Shown: positions 1 through 9,398, counted from the stretch's first letter. The stretch is 64,000 nucleotides of DNA from Paratractidigestivibacter sp003150175 (GCF_964283195.1 NZ_CAXYLH010000009.1), one strand, 5' to 3'. Translations and numbers: made by a program. Notes: generated by a model not told the origin, from the sequence alone.

Positions 1-394
1 AGGCGAGGCTCATGTCGGCCGCGGGCTAGCCGCGGCCGGCGGCGGTTGCGAATTTACACACCGATTTGGACTTGACCAAATTTGGCTGCGAAAGGTTGTT
101 TGTAGCGAATTGATCCCGAGAAACCTGGGCTTTCTTGAAGCGAGCAGTGAGGGATCGCGGTTTGAGCCGAAAAATACGTAGCCCTAATCGAGTTCTGTGC
201 ACAAAGCGACGATTTGCGCGGCACGAATCGAGTTTTGCGAAAACTTGAGGGGCGCGAGCTGACCGGAACTGCATCGAGAGGGGTGAATTTGAAGGGAGGG
301 ATGGGCCCAAGCGCAGGTTTGGATGCAGACGGCAAAGGCGAAGGCGGCAAGCTCGGGTGCGAGAGCGATCCCAGCACAAGGTGCGGGAAACGCG
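1..394. other. Intergenic region with two copies of a dispersed repeat
   Basis: No credible gene is seen here. A plus-strand frame ends with TAG at 27-29 and could be the last codons of a gene that starts before the window, but too little remains to tell. That TAG sits in the loop of a GC-rich hairpin (arms GGCCGCGG 17-24 and CCGCGGCC 30-37). Two plus-orientation copies of the CGAGTTTTG repeat lie at 177-200 and 219-239; other copies are at 34474-34702. The region is downstream of tsaE, which reads leftwards. Confidence 0.6.
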
Positions 395-835
395 TTATTC
401 GACGTCGATGGCGCGGGGAGGCTCCTGGCCGGGCTCGGCCTCGTCGTCGAGGCGCGTCACACGGACGCTCACGTAGTCGCCGAGCTCGTCGGCGAACTGC
501 TCGCCCCACTCGATCACGCAGACGCCGTCGGCTCCGAGCACATCGTAGAGGCCGATGTCCTCGAGCTGGTCGGGGTCGTCGAGGCGGTACAGGTCGAAGT
601 GGTACAGCGGCAGCCGTCCGCCCTCGTAGACCATCTCGATCGTGAAGGTCGGGCTGGTGACGTCGCTGTCGCAGCCGAGCGCCGCGGCAATGCCCTTGGT
701 GAGCTGGGTCTTCCCCGCGCCGAGGTCGCCCGTGAGAACGAGGACATCGCCGGCAACGAGCTCGCGGCCGAGCTGCTCGCCAACGGCGATGGTCTCGGCC
801 TGAGAGTTGGTAACGAAGTGCTGGGGCGTCTTCAT
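395..835 (-). CDS. tsaE: tRNA threonylcarbamoyladenosine biosynthesis ATPase TsaE
   Basis: A 146-residue P-loop protein. TsaE is the ATPase partner of TsaB/TsaD in making t6A37 on ANN-decoding tRNAs, in the cytoplasm. The sequence shows a Walker A motif GDLGAGKT (residues 36-43), then TSPTF near 60 and HFDLYRL near 79, all in family order; the length is normal. The ATG at 835 is preceded by GAAGGAG and overlaps the upstream glycosylase stop as ATGA, so translation is probably coupled. It is the last gene of the glmM-acpS-nnr-alr-udg-tsaE run. The tsaB and tsaD partners are not in this window. The C-terminal ~15 residues are acidic and proline-containing and probably unstructured. Confidence 0.95.
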   Translation of the reverse strand: MKTPQHFVTNSQAETIAVGEQLGRELVAGDVLVLTGDLGAGKTQLTKGIAAALGCDSDVTSPTFTIEMVYEGGRLPLYHFDLYRLDDPDQLEDIGLYDVLGADGVCVIEWGEQFADELGDYVSVRVTRLDDEAEPGQEPPRAIDVE

Positions 836-1542
836 CGCTGGTCTCCTTCGGGGGCAGGTGCGGGGATGGGTGCCGTTGCGGGGGCGGGCGCCGTTACTGG
901 GGCGGGCGACGCTGCGGGAACTTCCGCAGGCGCGGGGGCGCCGGCGGGATGGGCGCGGAGCCAGTCGCCGACCATCTGGAGGTCTTGGACGAGCAGCGGC
1001 TCCCATTCCTGGTGGTAGATGCACGCGGCGGGATGGAACGTGGGGCACACGACGAAGTGGCCCTGCTGGTGAAGCTGGCCGCGCAGGCTCATGACGCCTT
1101 TGCTCGTCCGCAGGACGAACTGCGACGCGAAGTTGCCGAGGCAAACGATGACGTCGGGCCACACGCTGCGGATCTGCTCGCGAAGGAACGGCGAGCAGGC
1201 GGCGATCTCCTCGGGGCGGGGATTGCGGTTTCCGGGCGGGCGGCACTTGATCACGTTGGCGATGTAGATCTCCTGCCGGGTAAGGCCGGCGTTACCCAGC
1301 AGCGCGTCGAGCTTGTGGCCCGCGGCGCCGACGAACGGCTCGCCCTGCAGGTCCTCGTTGCGGCCCGGCCCCTCCCCCACGAACATCACGCGGGCATGCG
1401 GGTTGCCCACGCCGAAAACGAGGTTCGTGCGGGTGCCCCCGAGCGGGCACAGCTGGCAGTTGCCCATGACGGCGCGGATCTCGTCGAGGGTGACCTCGCG
1501 GGGTTTCTGGTGGTCGTGACCGGGAATCCTCATGACGCCCAT
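832..1542 (-). CDS. Family 4-type uracil-DNA glycosylase (4Fe-4S)
   Basis: A 236-residue protein that should remove uracil from DNA to start base-excision repair. Motif A reads GEGPGRNED (residues 56-64), followed by PFVGAAG, which is typical of family 4 (thermostable-type, iron-sulfur) enzymes. Four cysteines (about 29, 32, 100 and 116) have the spacing expected for the 4Fe-4S cluster. The distal motif reads CPTFHPA near 180. The last ~35 residues are a low-complexity Ala/Pro tail (repeats of APA) that is not part of the fold. Two in-frame ATGs (1542 and 1533) are possible; the first fits the AAGGCGG ribosome site better. It overlaps tsaE by four bases. Confidence 0.9.
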   Translation of the reverse strand: MGVMRIPGHDHQKPREVTLDEIRAVMGNCQLCPLGGTRTNLVFGVGNPHARVMFVGEGPGRNEDLQGEPFVGAAGHKLDALLGNAGLTRQEIYIANVIKCRPPGNRNPRPEEIAACSPFLREQIRSVWPDVIVCLGNFASQFVLRTSKGVMSLRGQLHQQGHFVVCPTFHPAACIYHQEWEPLLVQDLQMVGDWLRAHPAGAPAPAEVPAASPAPVTAPAPATAPIPAPAPEGDQR

Positions 1543-1553
1543 CGCGCGCCGCC

Positions 1554-2714
1554 TTAGACGTAGACCTTGGGGAGGCGCATCCCGAAGCCGCAGACGACCT
1601 CGTAGTTGATGGTGCCACGCAGGCGGGCCATCTCGTCGGCAGTGATGCGCTCGTCGCCGTCCGCGCCGATCACGGTGACGACGTCTCCCTCGCGGACCTC
1701 GGGCGTCGGGCAGTACGTCCGCGTGGTGTTCACGTCCACGGCGAACATGAACTGATCCATGCAGATGTTGCCTACCTGGCGCTGGCGCTGCCCGTTGACG
1801 ATGACGTCCATGTTGTTGGACAGCGTGCGCGAAAGGCCGTCCGCATAGCCGATGGGCACGGTGGCAATCTGCACGTTACGCTTGGGCACGCGATACGTCA
1901 TGCCGTATCCGACGCCGGCGCCCACCTCGGGGTAGACCACGCGCGTCACGCGCCCGCGGACGCTCATCACAGGCTCGAGGTCGATCACGCCGACGGTCGT
2001 CTCGGCGGGCTGCAGGCCATAGAGGCCGATGCCCACGCGGCACATGTCGAACTGGCACTCGGGGTGCAGGACCGTGCCCGGCGTGTTGTCGCAGTGCACG
2101 AGCCCGGGATTGAGCCCGGCGTCGCGCAGGGCCGACACGGTATTGCGGAAGCGGTTGAGCTGCAGCGCGAAGTCCCAGTCGTCGGGGACGTCGGCCGTGG
2201 CGAAGTGCGTGAGGGTGCCCGCGCACTCGATACCGCGGTGGAAGTCGATGGTCCGCCGCAGCTCGACGGCGTCGGCGGGCATGACGCCGATACGCGTCAT
2301 GCCGGTGTCCACGATGAGATGGTACTTGGCCACGCGCCCCGCGGCAGCGGCCGCCTCCCCGAGCGCGAGCGCGAAGTCCGGCTCGTAGACGCAGGGCATG
2401 ATGTCGTTCTCGACGAGCGTCTGCACGCTCTCGATGGGAGGCTGAGAAAGTATGAGGATCGGCCACTGAACGCCGGCGCGGCGCAGCTCGAGGCCTTCCT
2501 CCACCGTGGCGACGGCGAACTGATCGGCCCCGGCGGCGTGCATCGCGTTGACGCAGCGGACCGCCCCGTGGCCGTAGGCATCGGCCTTGACCACGCACAT
2601 CATGCGGACGCCGCGGGCGAGGCTGCGCTTGAACGCCGTCGTGTTGCGCCTCAGCGCCGAGAGGTCGACCTCGACCCAGGACCACCGGTCGTCGGGGCAG
2701 ATTTTCTTTGCCAT
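1554..2714 (-). CDS. alr: Alanine racemase
   Basis: A 386-residue PLP enzyme that converts L-alanine to D-alanine for peptidoglycan. The PLP lysine lies in VVKADAYGHG (Lys about 43). The tyrosine-bearing GVGYGMTYR and the NICMDQFM segment of the C-terminal beta domain are present. Length is normal for a fold-type III racemase. It sits between nnr and the glycosylase on the minus strand, 11 bases from the next gene, so it is probably co-transcribed with glmM and acpS in a mixed cell-wall and housekeeping operon. Confidence 0.96.
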   Translation of the reverse strand: MAKKICPDDRWSWVEVDLSALRRNTTAFKRSLARGVRMMCVVKADAYGHGAVRCVNAMHAAGADQFAVATVEEGLELRRAGVQWPILILSQPPIESVQTLVENDIMPCVYEPDFALALGEAAAAAGRVAKYHLIVDTGMTRIGVMPADAVELRRTIDFHRGIECAGTLTHFATADVPDDWDFALQLNRFRNTVSALRDAGLNPGLVHCDNTPGTVLHPECQFDMCRVGIGLYGLQPAETTVGVIDLEPVMSVRGRVTRVVYPEVGAGVGYGMTYRVPKRNVQIATVPIGYADGLSRTLSNNMDVIVNGQRQRQVGNICMDQFMFAVDVNTTRTYCPTPEVREGDVVTVIGADGDERITADEMARLRGTINYEVVCGFGMRLPKVYV

Positions 2715-2752
2715 GGTCGCTCCTTCCGCGCGCTGCAGGCACGCGTCCTAGT

Positions 2753-4366
2753 CTAGGCCTCCGCGCCGCCCTCGTCGGGCACGAGCGCGTGCTCCTCCAC
2801 GACATCGGCGGCAAGCCCGATGCGGTCGATGAGGTCGCCCGCCATCACTCCTCGCGTCCCGAAGGCCTCGGCGGCAAGAGACCCGGCGTAGCCGTGCACC
2901 TCGCACACGAGCGCGCACATGAGCGGCAGGTCGGCGCACTCGCCGTGCGACTGCGCGAGGTAGCTCGCCATCATGCCGGCGAGCACGTCCCCGGAGCCCG
3001 CGGTCGCGAGGGACGCAGGGCCGGGCTTGGGCATCACGGCCTGGTCGACGCCCACGCAGGCGGTGGCGCTCGCCTTGGCGACGACCACAATCTCGGAGCC
3101 GCCGTCGCTCCAGACGACCTCGCGGGCGCACTCGAGCTGGTCCTCGAGGCTCACGGGCGGGTTGTCCGCGCGGCCCACGAGGCGGCCGAGCTCGCGGCGG
3201 TGCGGCGTGAGGATGAGCGGCGCGTCGCGACGCGTGAGGTCGGGGAACTCGGTGATGTTGTTCTCGGTGAGGCGCGCGAGGCAGTTCAGGCCGTCGGCGT
3301 CCACCACGAGGGGCACGTCGCTGCGAAGAAGCGCGTTCACGCAGGCCAAGGGGCCCGCCGCAACGCGCATGCCGGGGCCGATAAGCGCAGCGGAGTTGTG
3401 CTTCGCGAGCGCCACGACCTTCTCGGCCGCGTCGGCGGTCAGCACGCCCTCCGCATCGCAGGGCAGGCCGACGACGGGAATCTCGAGCAGGTGAGCCTGG
3501 ACGGTCGCCACGATAGTGCTCGGCACGGCGAGCGTCACGTAGCCGGCGCCGGCGCGCGCCGCCGCGCGGGCGGCCATGATCGGGGCGCCCGGGAAGCGGC
3601 CGGAGCCGCCGACGACGAGCACGGACCCGCGGCTGAACTTGTCCTGAGCGGAGGACGGCTCGGAAACGACGTCCAGATAGTCGGCCAGGTCCGTGCGCCA
3701 CGCCACCGGGTCGGCCTCGACCACGAGGCGCTCGGTCTGCTCGGCCAGGGGCGCGACGACGATAACGCCGCACGCGTCACGGCCGGTGTCGGCAAGAAGG
3801 CCCGGCTTGAGCGCGATCATCGTGACCGTCATGTCCGCGATCACGCAGTCGCCCTCGGCGAGGCCCGACTGGGCGGAAAGGCCGCTCGGAACGTCGACGG
3901 CGACCACGCGGGCGCCGGAGGCGTTGATGCATTCGATCCAGATGTCGAACGGGGTGCGGACCGCTCCATGGAAACCGGTGCCGAGCATGCAGTCGACGAC
4001 GGTGTCCGCGCCGTCGAGCGCCTGCTTGACCTCCTCGCGAGAGGGCCCCACGACCGTGGGCACGCCCGCGCGCACGGCGCTCTGCGCCACCTGGCGTGCG
4101 AGGTCGCCGGAGAGCTGGTCGGGCTCGATGGGGGTCACGACCTGCACGTTCACGCCGCGCGAGAGCAGCGCCTCGGCGCAGACCCAGCCGTCGCCGCCGT
4201 TGTTGCCCATGCCGCAGAAGACGACCGCCTTCCGGGCGCCGAGCTCCAGGACCTCCTGGGCGACGGCGCACCCGGCGCGGTGCATGAGCTCAGAGACGCT
4301 CACGCCCTCGCGCGTGAGCCCGACCTCGACCCGCTTGATGTCATCGATGTTGAGTACAGGCTGCAT
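2753..4366 (-). CDS. nnr: Bifunctional NAD(P)H-hydrate epimerase / ADP-dependent dehydratase
   Basis: A 537-residue two-domain repair enzyme for hydrated NADH and NADPH. The N-terminal YjeF-type epimerase (about 1-215) carries GMGNNGGDGW near residue 52. The C-terminal ribokinase-like dehydratase (about 235-530) carries VVGGSGRFPGAP, a DADGLN segment and the ATAGSGDVLAGM motif. This is the usual bacterial fusion at full length. It starts only five bases after the acpS stop, a frequent pairing (acpS next to nnr). Start ATG 4366 is followed at once by the conserved ID-rich N-terminus. Confidence 0.95.
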   Translation of the reverse strand: MQPVLNIDDIKRVEVGLTREGVSVSELMHRAGCAVAQEVLELGARKAVVFCGMGNNGGDGWVCAEALLSRGVNVQVVTPIEPDQLSGDLARQVAQSAVRAGVPTVVGPSREEVKQALDGADTVVDCMLGTGFHGAVRTPFDIWIECINASGARVVAVDVPSGLSAQSGLAEGDCVIADMTVTMIALKPGLLADTGRDACGVIVVAPLAEQTERLVVEADPVAWRTDLADYLDVVSEPSSAQDKFSRGSVLVVGGSGRFPGAPIMAARAAARAGAGYVTLAVPSTIVATVQAHLLEIPVVGLPCDAEGVLTADAAEKVVALAKHNSAALIGPGMRVAAGPLACVNALLRSDVPLVVDADGLNCLARLTENNITEFPDLTRRDAPLILTPHRRELGRLVGRADNPPVSLEDQLECAREVVWSDGGSEIVVVAKASATACVGVDQAVMPKPGPASLATAGSGDVLAGMMASYLAQSHGECADLPLMCALVCEVHGYAGSLAAEAFGTRGVMAGDLIDRIGLAADVVEEHALVPDEGGAEA

Positions 4367-4371
4367 AATGG

Positions 4372-5058
4372 CTACTCCTCAGCGGTTTGTGCAGGGATTC
4401 GTTCATTGGAAAGAGGCGCTTGCTCAGGCGCGGGCGGGCATTCCTCGCGGACCGCGCCCGGGGCCTCGCCGCGCGCGGGCGCGACCGGGGCCTCCTCGCG
4501 CGCGGCGCCCGCGACGGTCGCGGCGACGGCGGTGGTGTCGGCGCCGACCTCGTCGAGCGGCAGCTCGAGCTGATCGTCCTCGACGCGCTCGAGCTCGTCG
4601 AGGACGCTCCTGGCGGCCCGGAAGGAGGCCTGGAGGGCGCGCGCGGCGTCGGCCTTTGCGTCCGGTTTGGGCTTGACGGCCTCGGTCACGGCGACGGCGT
4701 TGGCCACGGCGACCTCGCGCGTGTAGCTGATGGAGAGGGCGACCTCGACGATGCCCTTCTCCATGGCGACCTTGGCCGCGCCGCCGGTGAGGCGGGCGTG
4801 TACGCCGCCGCGCTCGTCGCGCGCGACGCTCACGTCGTGGACGCCGACCCCGTTGCCGAAGCCGCAGCCCAGGGCCTTGACCACGGCCTCGCGTGCGGCC
4901 CATCGGGCGGCGTAGTGCTCCGCCGGGCGGGCGCAGCGCTCGCAGTAGGCGCGCTCCTCCTCGGTGAAGACCCTGCGCAGGAAGCTCGGGCGGCGGTCCA
5001 TGACCCGCTGCATCCGCGAAATCTCGAGCATATCGACGCCGATCCCGGCAGCCGCCAC
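4372..5058 (-). CDS. acpS: Holo-[acyl-carrier-protein] synthase with C-terminal extension
   Basis: AcpS moves phosphopantetheine from CoA to apo-ACP. The first ~125 residues are the complete catalytic domain: GIGVDMLEI near the N-terminus with the metal-binding Asp, FTEEERAYC, and the second metal-binding Glu in WAAREAVVKALG, then SISYTREVAVANAV. Usual AcpS length is 115-130 residues, but this protein has 228. The extra ~100 residues are Ala/Glu/Pro-rich, with an acidic stretch (ELERVEDDQLELPLDEV) and low-complexity sequence, likely disordered. No second known domain is seen. It lies between glmM and nnr. Confidence 0.9.
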   Translation of the reverse strand: MAAAGIGVDMLEISRMQRVMDRRPSFLRRVFTEEERAYCERCARPAEHYAARWAAREAVVKALGCGFGNGVGVHDVSVARDERGGVHARLTGGAAKVAMEKGIVEVALSISYTREVAVANAVAVTEAVKPKPDAKADAARALQASFRAARSVLDELERVEDDQLELPLDEVGADTTAVAATVAGAAREEAPVAPARGEAPGAVREECPPAPEQAPLSNERIPAQTAEE

Positions 5059-5205
5059 AGGCCTCGCCTCCCTTTACCTTCAACCCTCGTACCTGCGCCC
5101 GAGCCCACCGCGGGCCCCGGGGACGTGCGCAAGGCGCGCGCCGAGGAAGCCCGGCGCGCGCCCTTCTTCGTAACTTTTAAATTCTACCAGTGCTCGGCGG
5201 CTCCG

Positions 5206-6543
5206 TTAGGCCTTATACGGCTCCAGCGCAGCAATCACAATCTGGTTGGCCTCGGCGCAGAGCTTCTCGTCGGGAGCCTCGGCGAGCACGCGGACGAGCG
5301 GCTCGGTGCCGGAGGCGCGCACGAGCACGCGGCCGTTGCCCTCGAGGAACTGCTCGGCCTTAGCCACGGCGGTCGTGACCTCGGGCGCATTCATCGCGGC
5401 GTTCTTGTCGGTCACACGGACGTTGTCGAGCTGCTGCGGGTAGAGCTTGACGGGGCGGGTGAGCTCGCTGAGCTTCTCGCGCTCACCGCGCAGGACCTCC
5501 ATGATGCGCAGGGAGGTCATGATGCCGTCGCCGGTCTTCTCGAGGTCGCTGAAGATGATGTGGCCGGACTGCTCGCCGCCCAGGGTGTAGCCGTTCTCGC
5601 GCATGCAGGCGTAGACGTTTTTGTCGCCCACGTCGGTCTTCTCGTAGGCGATGCCGGCGGCGTCGAAAGCCTTGAACAGGCCGAAGTTGCTCATGACGGT
5701 GGGGACGACCGTGGACTTGGCCAGGCGCCCGTGCTTGTTCATGTAGCAGCCGCAGACGTAGAGGATGAGGTCGCCGTCGACCACATGGCCGCGCTCGTCG
5801 ACCGCCAGGCAGCGGTCGGCGTCGCCGTCGTAGGCAAAGCCCACGTCGAGGCCGTGCTGGACGACGAAGCGCTGCAGCTGGTCGATGTGGGTGCTGCCGC
5901 AGTCGACGTTGATGTTGAAGCCGTTGGGCGAGTTATTGATCACGTGGGTCTCGGCGCCCATGGCGTCGAAGACCGGGCGCGCGACGGAGGAGGCGGAGCC
6001 GTTGGCGCAGTCAAGGCCGATCTTCAGGCCCTGGAGAGAGAACCCGCAGCTCGCGATGAGGCTGGAGATGTAGCGGTTGCGGCCCTGCATGTAGTCGACC
6101 GTGCAGCCGATGGCGTCGCCGGTGGCCAGGGGCACCTCGGACTTGCCGTCGATGTACTCCTCGATGAGCTCAAGGACGTCCTCGTCCATCTTGTAGCCCT
6201 CGCGGTTGACGAGCTTGATGCCGTTGTCCGTGTAGGGGTTGTGGGAAGCGGTGATCATGACGCCGCAGTCGAACGCGCCGTCGACGACCTCGTACGAGAC
6301 GCCCGGGGTCGGGATGACGTGCAGCATGTACGCGTCGGCGCCGGAGGCGACGAGGCCGCTGACGATGGCGGACTCGAACATGTAGCTGGAGCGACGGGTG
6401 TCCTTGCCCAGGATCACGCGGGCCTTCTTGCCCTGGCGGGCGCCGTAGTACCAGCCGACGTAGCGGCCGATCTTGTAGGCGTGCTCGACGTTGAGGCCCT
6501 CGTTGGCGCGGCCACGGAAGCCGTCGGTGCCGAAGTACTTCAT
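5206..6543 (-). CDS. glmM: Phosphoglucosamine mutase
   Basis: A 445-residue alpha-D-phosphohexomutase that converts glucosamine 6-phosphate to glucosamine 1-phosphate, feeding GlmU (encoded at 55735) for UDP-GlcNAc synthesis. It begins MKYFGTDGFRGRANEG, the family N-terminus. The phosphoserine loop is in MITASHNPYTDNG near residue 100, the metal loop is DGDADRCL, and the phosphate-binding loop is VRASGTEPLVR near the C-terminus. The ATG at 6543 is chosen because it matches the family start and has GAAGGGA just upstream. It is first in the run towards acpS, which follows after a ~150-base gap. Confidence 0.96.
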   Translation of the reverse strand: MKYFGTDGFRGRANEGLNVEHAYKIGRYVGWYYGARQGKKARVILGKDTRRSSYMFESAIVSGLVASGADAYMLHVIPTPGVSYEVVDGAFDCGVMITASHNPYTDNGIKLVNREGYKMDEDVLELIEEYIDGKSEVPLATGDAIGCTVDYMQGRNRYISSLIASCGFSLQGLKIGLDCANGSASSVARPVFDAMGAETHVINNSPNGFNINVDCGSTHIDQLQRFVVQHGLDVGFAYDGDADRCLAVDERGHVVDGDLILYVCGCYMNKHGRLAKSTVVPTVMSNFGLFKAFDAAGIAYEKTDVGDKNVYACMRENGYTLGGEQSGHIIFSDLEKTGDGIMTSLRIMEVLRGEREKLSELTRPVKLYPQQLDNVRVTDKNAAMNAPEVTTAVAKAEQFLEGNGRVLVRASGTEPLVRVLAEAPDEKLCAEANQIVIAALEPYKA

Positions 6544-6625
6544 TCGGTGTCCCTTCTCGGTCCGCCGGCGGACGGCCGGCATCGCGTGTACTGGTTCTTG
6601 AATAGTGTAACCAGTCTGAGCGGAG

Positions 6626-6658
6626 AAAAAAGGGCCTGCCGAACTTGTCGGCAGGCCC
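6626..6658 (-). terminator. Rho-independent terminator after rpsI
   Basis: An 11-bp GC-rich stem (GGGCCTGCCGA with its complement, 5-nt loop) is followed on the minus strand by six T residues. It lies directly downstream of rpsI and upstream of glmM. Confidence 0.85.
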
Positions 6659-6687
6659 CCATGGTGCAGATTTGGCGCTCGAAGGCC

Positions 6688-7083
<396 letters not shown>

Positions 7084-7085
7084 GA

Positions 7086-7526
7086 TTAGGCCCTCCAATC
7101 GATCTTCACGGGGTTCTGGGCGGCGTGCGGGTGCTCGGGGCCGGCGTAGACCTTGAGCTTGGTGCCCTGGGCACGGCCGAGCGAGGACTTGGGGAGCATG
7201 CCCTTGACCGCGTGCTCGATGACGCGCTCGGGGTGCTTCTCCATGGCCTCCTTGAAGCTCTCGAACTTGAGGCCGCCGAGATAACCGGAGTAGCGCCAGT
7301 AGCGCTTCTGGTCCATCTTGTTGCCGGTGAGGATGACCTTGTCGGCGTTGATCACGACGACGAAGTCACCGGTGTCGGCGTTCGGGGTGTACTGCGGCTT
7401 GTTCTTGCCACGGAGATACATGGCAGCAGTGGTCGCAAGACGACCGAGGGTCGCGCCCTCAGCGTCGAGAAGCACCCACTTGCGCTCGACTTCGCCGGCC
7501 TTGGCGAACTGAGTCGACTTCTTCAC
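7086..7526 (-). CDS. rplM: 50S ribosomal protein L13
   Basis: A 146-residue large-subunit protein. Family landmarks are WVLLDAEGATLGRLAT, LRGKNKPQYTPNADTGDFVVVINA, and AVKGMLPKSSLGR. The start ATG is preceded by AGGAGG. The ~190-base leader (7527-7716) is less GC-rich than the surroundings and should hold the operon promoter. A TACAAT hexamer on the minus strand near 7630 is a possible -10, but no good -35 is seen. Followed immediately by rpsI. Confidence 0.98.
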   Translation of the reverse strand: MKKSTQFAKAGEVERKWVLLDAEGATLGRLATTAAMYLRGKNKPQYTPNADTGDFVVVINADKVILTGNKMDQKRYWRYSGYLGGLKFESFKEAMEKHPERVIEHAVKGMLPKSSLGRAQGTKLKVYAGPEHPHAAQNPVKIDWRA

Positions 7527-7716
7527 TTGACTCCTCCTACGTACTTACGGTTCGACGGCTTCTGGACAAACCGCCGAGATGCTTGTTCATTTTCAGAGAT
7601 TACGGGGCTCTGTTGACAAAGCTTGTAAATTGTACGTCACCGCAGGTCGCGCAGGCCGGTGATTTTTTCGTGCACGCTGCGCACACAAGAAGCGCACACA
7701 AGGGCGCGCACGCAGG

Positions 7717-8676
7717 TCAGCCGGCGAGGAAGGCGTCAATCTCGGCGAGGCGAGCCTCGGCTTGGCGCCTGCCCTGCAGGTAGAGGTCGAGCAGCGGCGC
7801 GCCGGCGGTCTCCATGACGCCGACCTCGACGGGCTTCTCGGGCGCGATGACGAGGCAGCGGCCCTCGCGCTCGAGGTCCCAGAGCTGCTCGCGCTGGGCG
7901 TTGTAGCGCGGGCCGCGCGTGCGCAGGGCCTCGGTGTAGTACGGGAAGTCGTCGTAGCGGTGCGAGCGCAGGACCATGGCCTCGGTGCCCGCGCCCTTCT
8001 GGTAGCCGCGGTCCTGCGTGACGACGACGAGCGCGCGGTCGACCGGCTCGTAGCCCTCGACGCGGCGCGCCCCCGGCAGCCCCATGGCCACGGCGAACGG
8101 GATGGAGTCCGTCGTGCCGCCGTCGAGGTAGCGCTGGCCGCCGATCTCGACCATGCGGCTCATGCCGGGCAGCGAGGCGGACGCGCGGACCTTGACGGCG
8201 TCGGCGGGCAGGCGGCTCACGCGCAGGTAGTCGGCCGTGCCGAAGGTAACGTTCGAGGCGACGGCGAACATCGGCATCGGGTTTTCCTCGAAGGCCTCGT
8301 TGTCGCAGGGGTCGAGCTCCTCCTGGATCGTCTCGTAGACGAACTTGCCGCCCGCGATGTCGCCCGTCTTTGCGAGCGACTGGAAGCTCATGAAGCGCTT
8401 GTCGTCGCGAAAGGCGAGCATGATGCGCATGGTGCGGCCGATCTGGCCGCTCTTGAAGCTGACGGCGTTCAGCGCGCCGGCCGAGACCCCCCACACGCTC
8501 GAGAACCCGGTGAGCCCGCGCTCCATGAGGACATCGAGCACGCCTGCGGTGAACATCCCGCGGAACCCGCCGCCCTCGAGCACGAGCGCGGGGGCGGGGC
8601 CGGCCGCTGTCTCAAGCTCGATCGCGTCCTCGAGCTCGGCGGCCATCGCTTCCTTGATCTGGGCATCCATATTCAT
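7717..8676 (-). CDS. Patatin-like phospholipase / acylhydrolase
   Basis: A 319-residue patatin-family hydrolase with a Ser-Asp dyad. The oxyanion-hole motif GGGFRG is at residues 35-40, the nucleophile elbow GVSAG at 63-67 (Ser 65), and the Asp motif in YLDGGTTDS near 175. There is no signal peptide or membrane segment, so it is probably cytoplasmic. It resembles the YjjU-like group of bacterial patatins; the substrate is unknown. Start ATG 8676 follows AAAGGAG by about seven bases. It stands alone between rplM and ssrA. Confidence 0.88.
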   Translation of the reverse strand: MNMDAQIKEAMAAELEDAIELETAAGPAPALVLEGGGFRGMFTAGVLDVLMERGLTGFSSVWGVSAGALNAVSFKSGQIGRTMRIMLAFRDDKRFMSFQSLAKTGDIAGGKFVYETIQEELDPCDNEAFEENPMPMFAVASNVTFGTADYLRVSRLPADAVKVRASASLPGMSRMVEIGGQRYLDGGTTDSIPFAVAMGLPGARRVEGYEPVDRALVVVTQDRGYQKGAGTEAMVLRSHRYDDFPYYTEALRTRGPRYNAQREQLWDLEREGRCLVIAPEKPVEVGVMETAGAPLLDLYLQGRRQAEARLAEIDAFLAG

Positions 8677-8767
8677 GGCGGGCTCCTTTTTTCGGCGGGG
8701 CTTCTTTGCGAAGCCGGCGCCGGAGTTGACGCTGTGTCTACACCCTTACCACAGTACCCAAAATGAA

Positions 8768-8804
8768 CGAGGGCCCGCTCCCCCATTCGGGGTGCGGGCC
8801 CTCG
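8768..8804 (-). terminator. Terminator downstream of tmRNA gene
   Basis: An 11-bp stem (CGAGGGCCCGC and complement) with a further C/G-rich inner stem is followed on the minus strand by TTCATTTT. It lies 12 bases past the tmRNA 3' end. Confidence 0.8.
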
Positions 8805-8815
8805 CGATTCGCTTA

Positions 8816-9181
8816 TGGTGGAGGTGCGGAGAATCGAACTCCGGTCCAAAGCAAGCCCCCGAAAGGTGTCTCCAGGCTCAGTTGCCGGTTAAGTCTTAGC
8901 CGCCGCGCACCCGTCAACCCGCGCTTGGCGACCCAGTTGGTTCGGTCTTTTTGCTCGGCATACCAACCACGTCCGAGCAAGCATCTCCCTAAAATGACGT
9001 CGCCGCGGGAACGGGAGCGATCCCCGCATTGACGCGCCGCTAATTAATTAAGCAGCGAGAGCCAGAGGCTCATAAGAATAAGTGTCGTCAATTCAATTTG
9101 ACGGTACCCCTGTTTAACGTGGCGAGGAGACCACGGCCTGCTGCCCATCTCAGGCCCACCCTGTCGAAACCAGTCACCCCC
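8816..9181 (-). ncRNA. ssrA: Transfer-messenger RNA (tmRNA)
   Basis: tmRNA rescues stalled ribosomes and adds a degradation tag. On the minus strand the 5' end GGGGGTGACTGGTTTCGACA (9181 downwards) is the conserved tmRNA start. The 3' end at 8816 reads GTTCGATTCTCCGCACCTCC then ACCA, a T-arm and acceptor that pairs with the 5' GGGGGTG. The tag reading frame encodes DDTYSYEPLALAA followed by TAA, with the usual C-terminal ALAA; the exact resume codon is uncertain (ATT or GAC). Length of 366 nt is normal. A TACAAT at 9254-9259 on the minus strand is a plausible -10. Confidence 0.96.
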
Positions 9182-9352
9182 ACGAGATGGAATGGGGACG
9201 CTGCCACCATGATGCGAATATCAAGATTCGGCCGCTCGCGCGGCGTACAGCCGATTGTACCCAATATCTGCAAAGAGGTACAGGCGCGCGGCGGGGCGCG
9301 CCGGCGGGGTGCGGCGGGGCACGGGCCGACGGGGCGCAGCGCCCCCGCCCTC

Positions 9353-9398
9353 AAAAAACGCGCCCCGGCACCGCGGCTCTCGCGGTCCCGGGGCGCGC
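9353..9398 (-). terminator. Terminator after phosphoketolase gene
   Basis: A strong hairpin (CGCGCCCCGG arms with an inner CCGCG/CGCGG stem) is followed on the minus strand by TTTTTT. It lies about 30 bases beyond the xfp stop. Confidence 0.92.

Noticed and set aside
2708..4573. A 621-codon open frame on the plus strand opposite nnr and acpS
   Set aside because: It is an antisense shadow produced by high third-position G+C; its translation is Ala/Gly/Arg/His-rich with no family, and the minus-strand genes are clear.
7613..7640. Plus-strand promoter TTGACA near 7613
   Set aside because: No well-spaced -10 and no plus-strand gene downstream; the next genes are on the minus strand.
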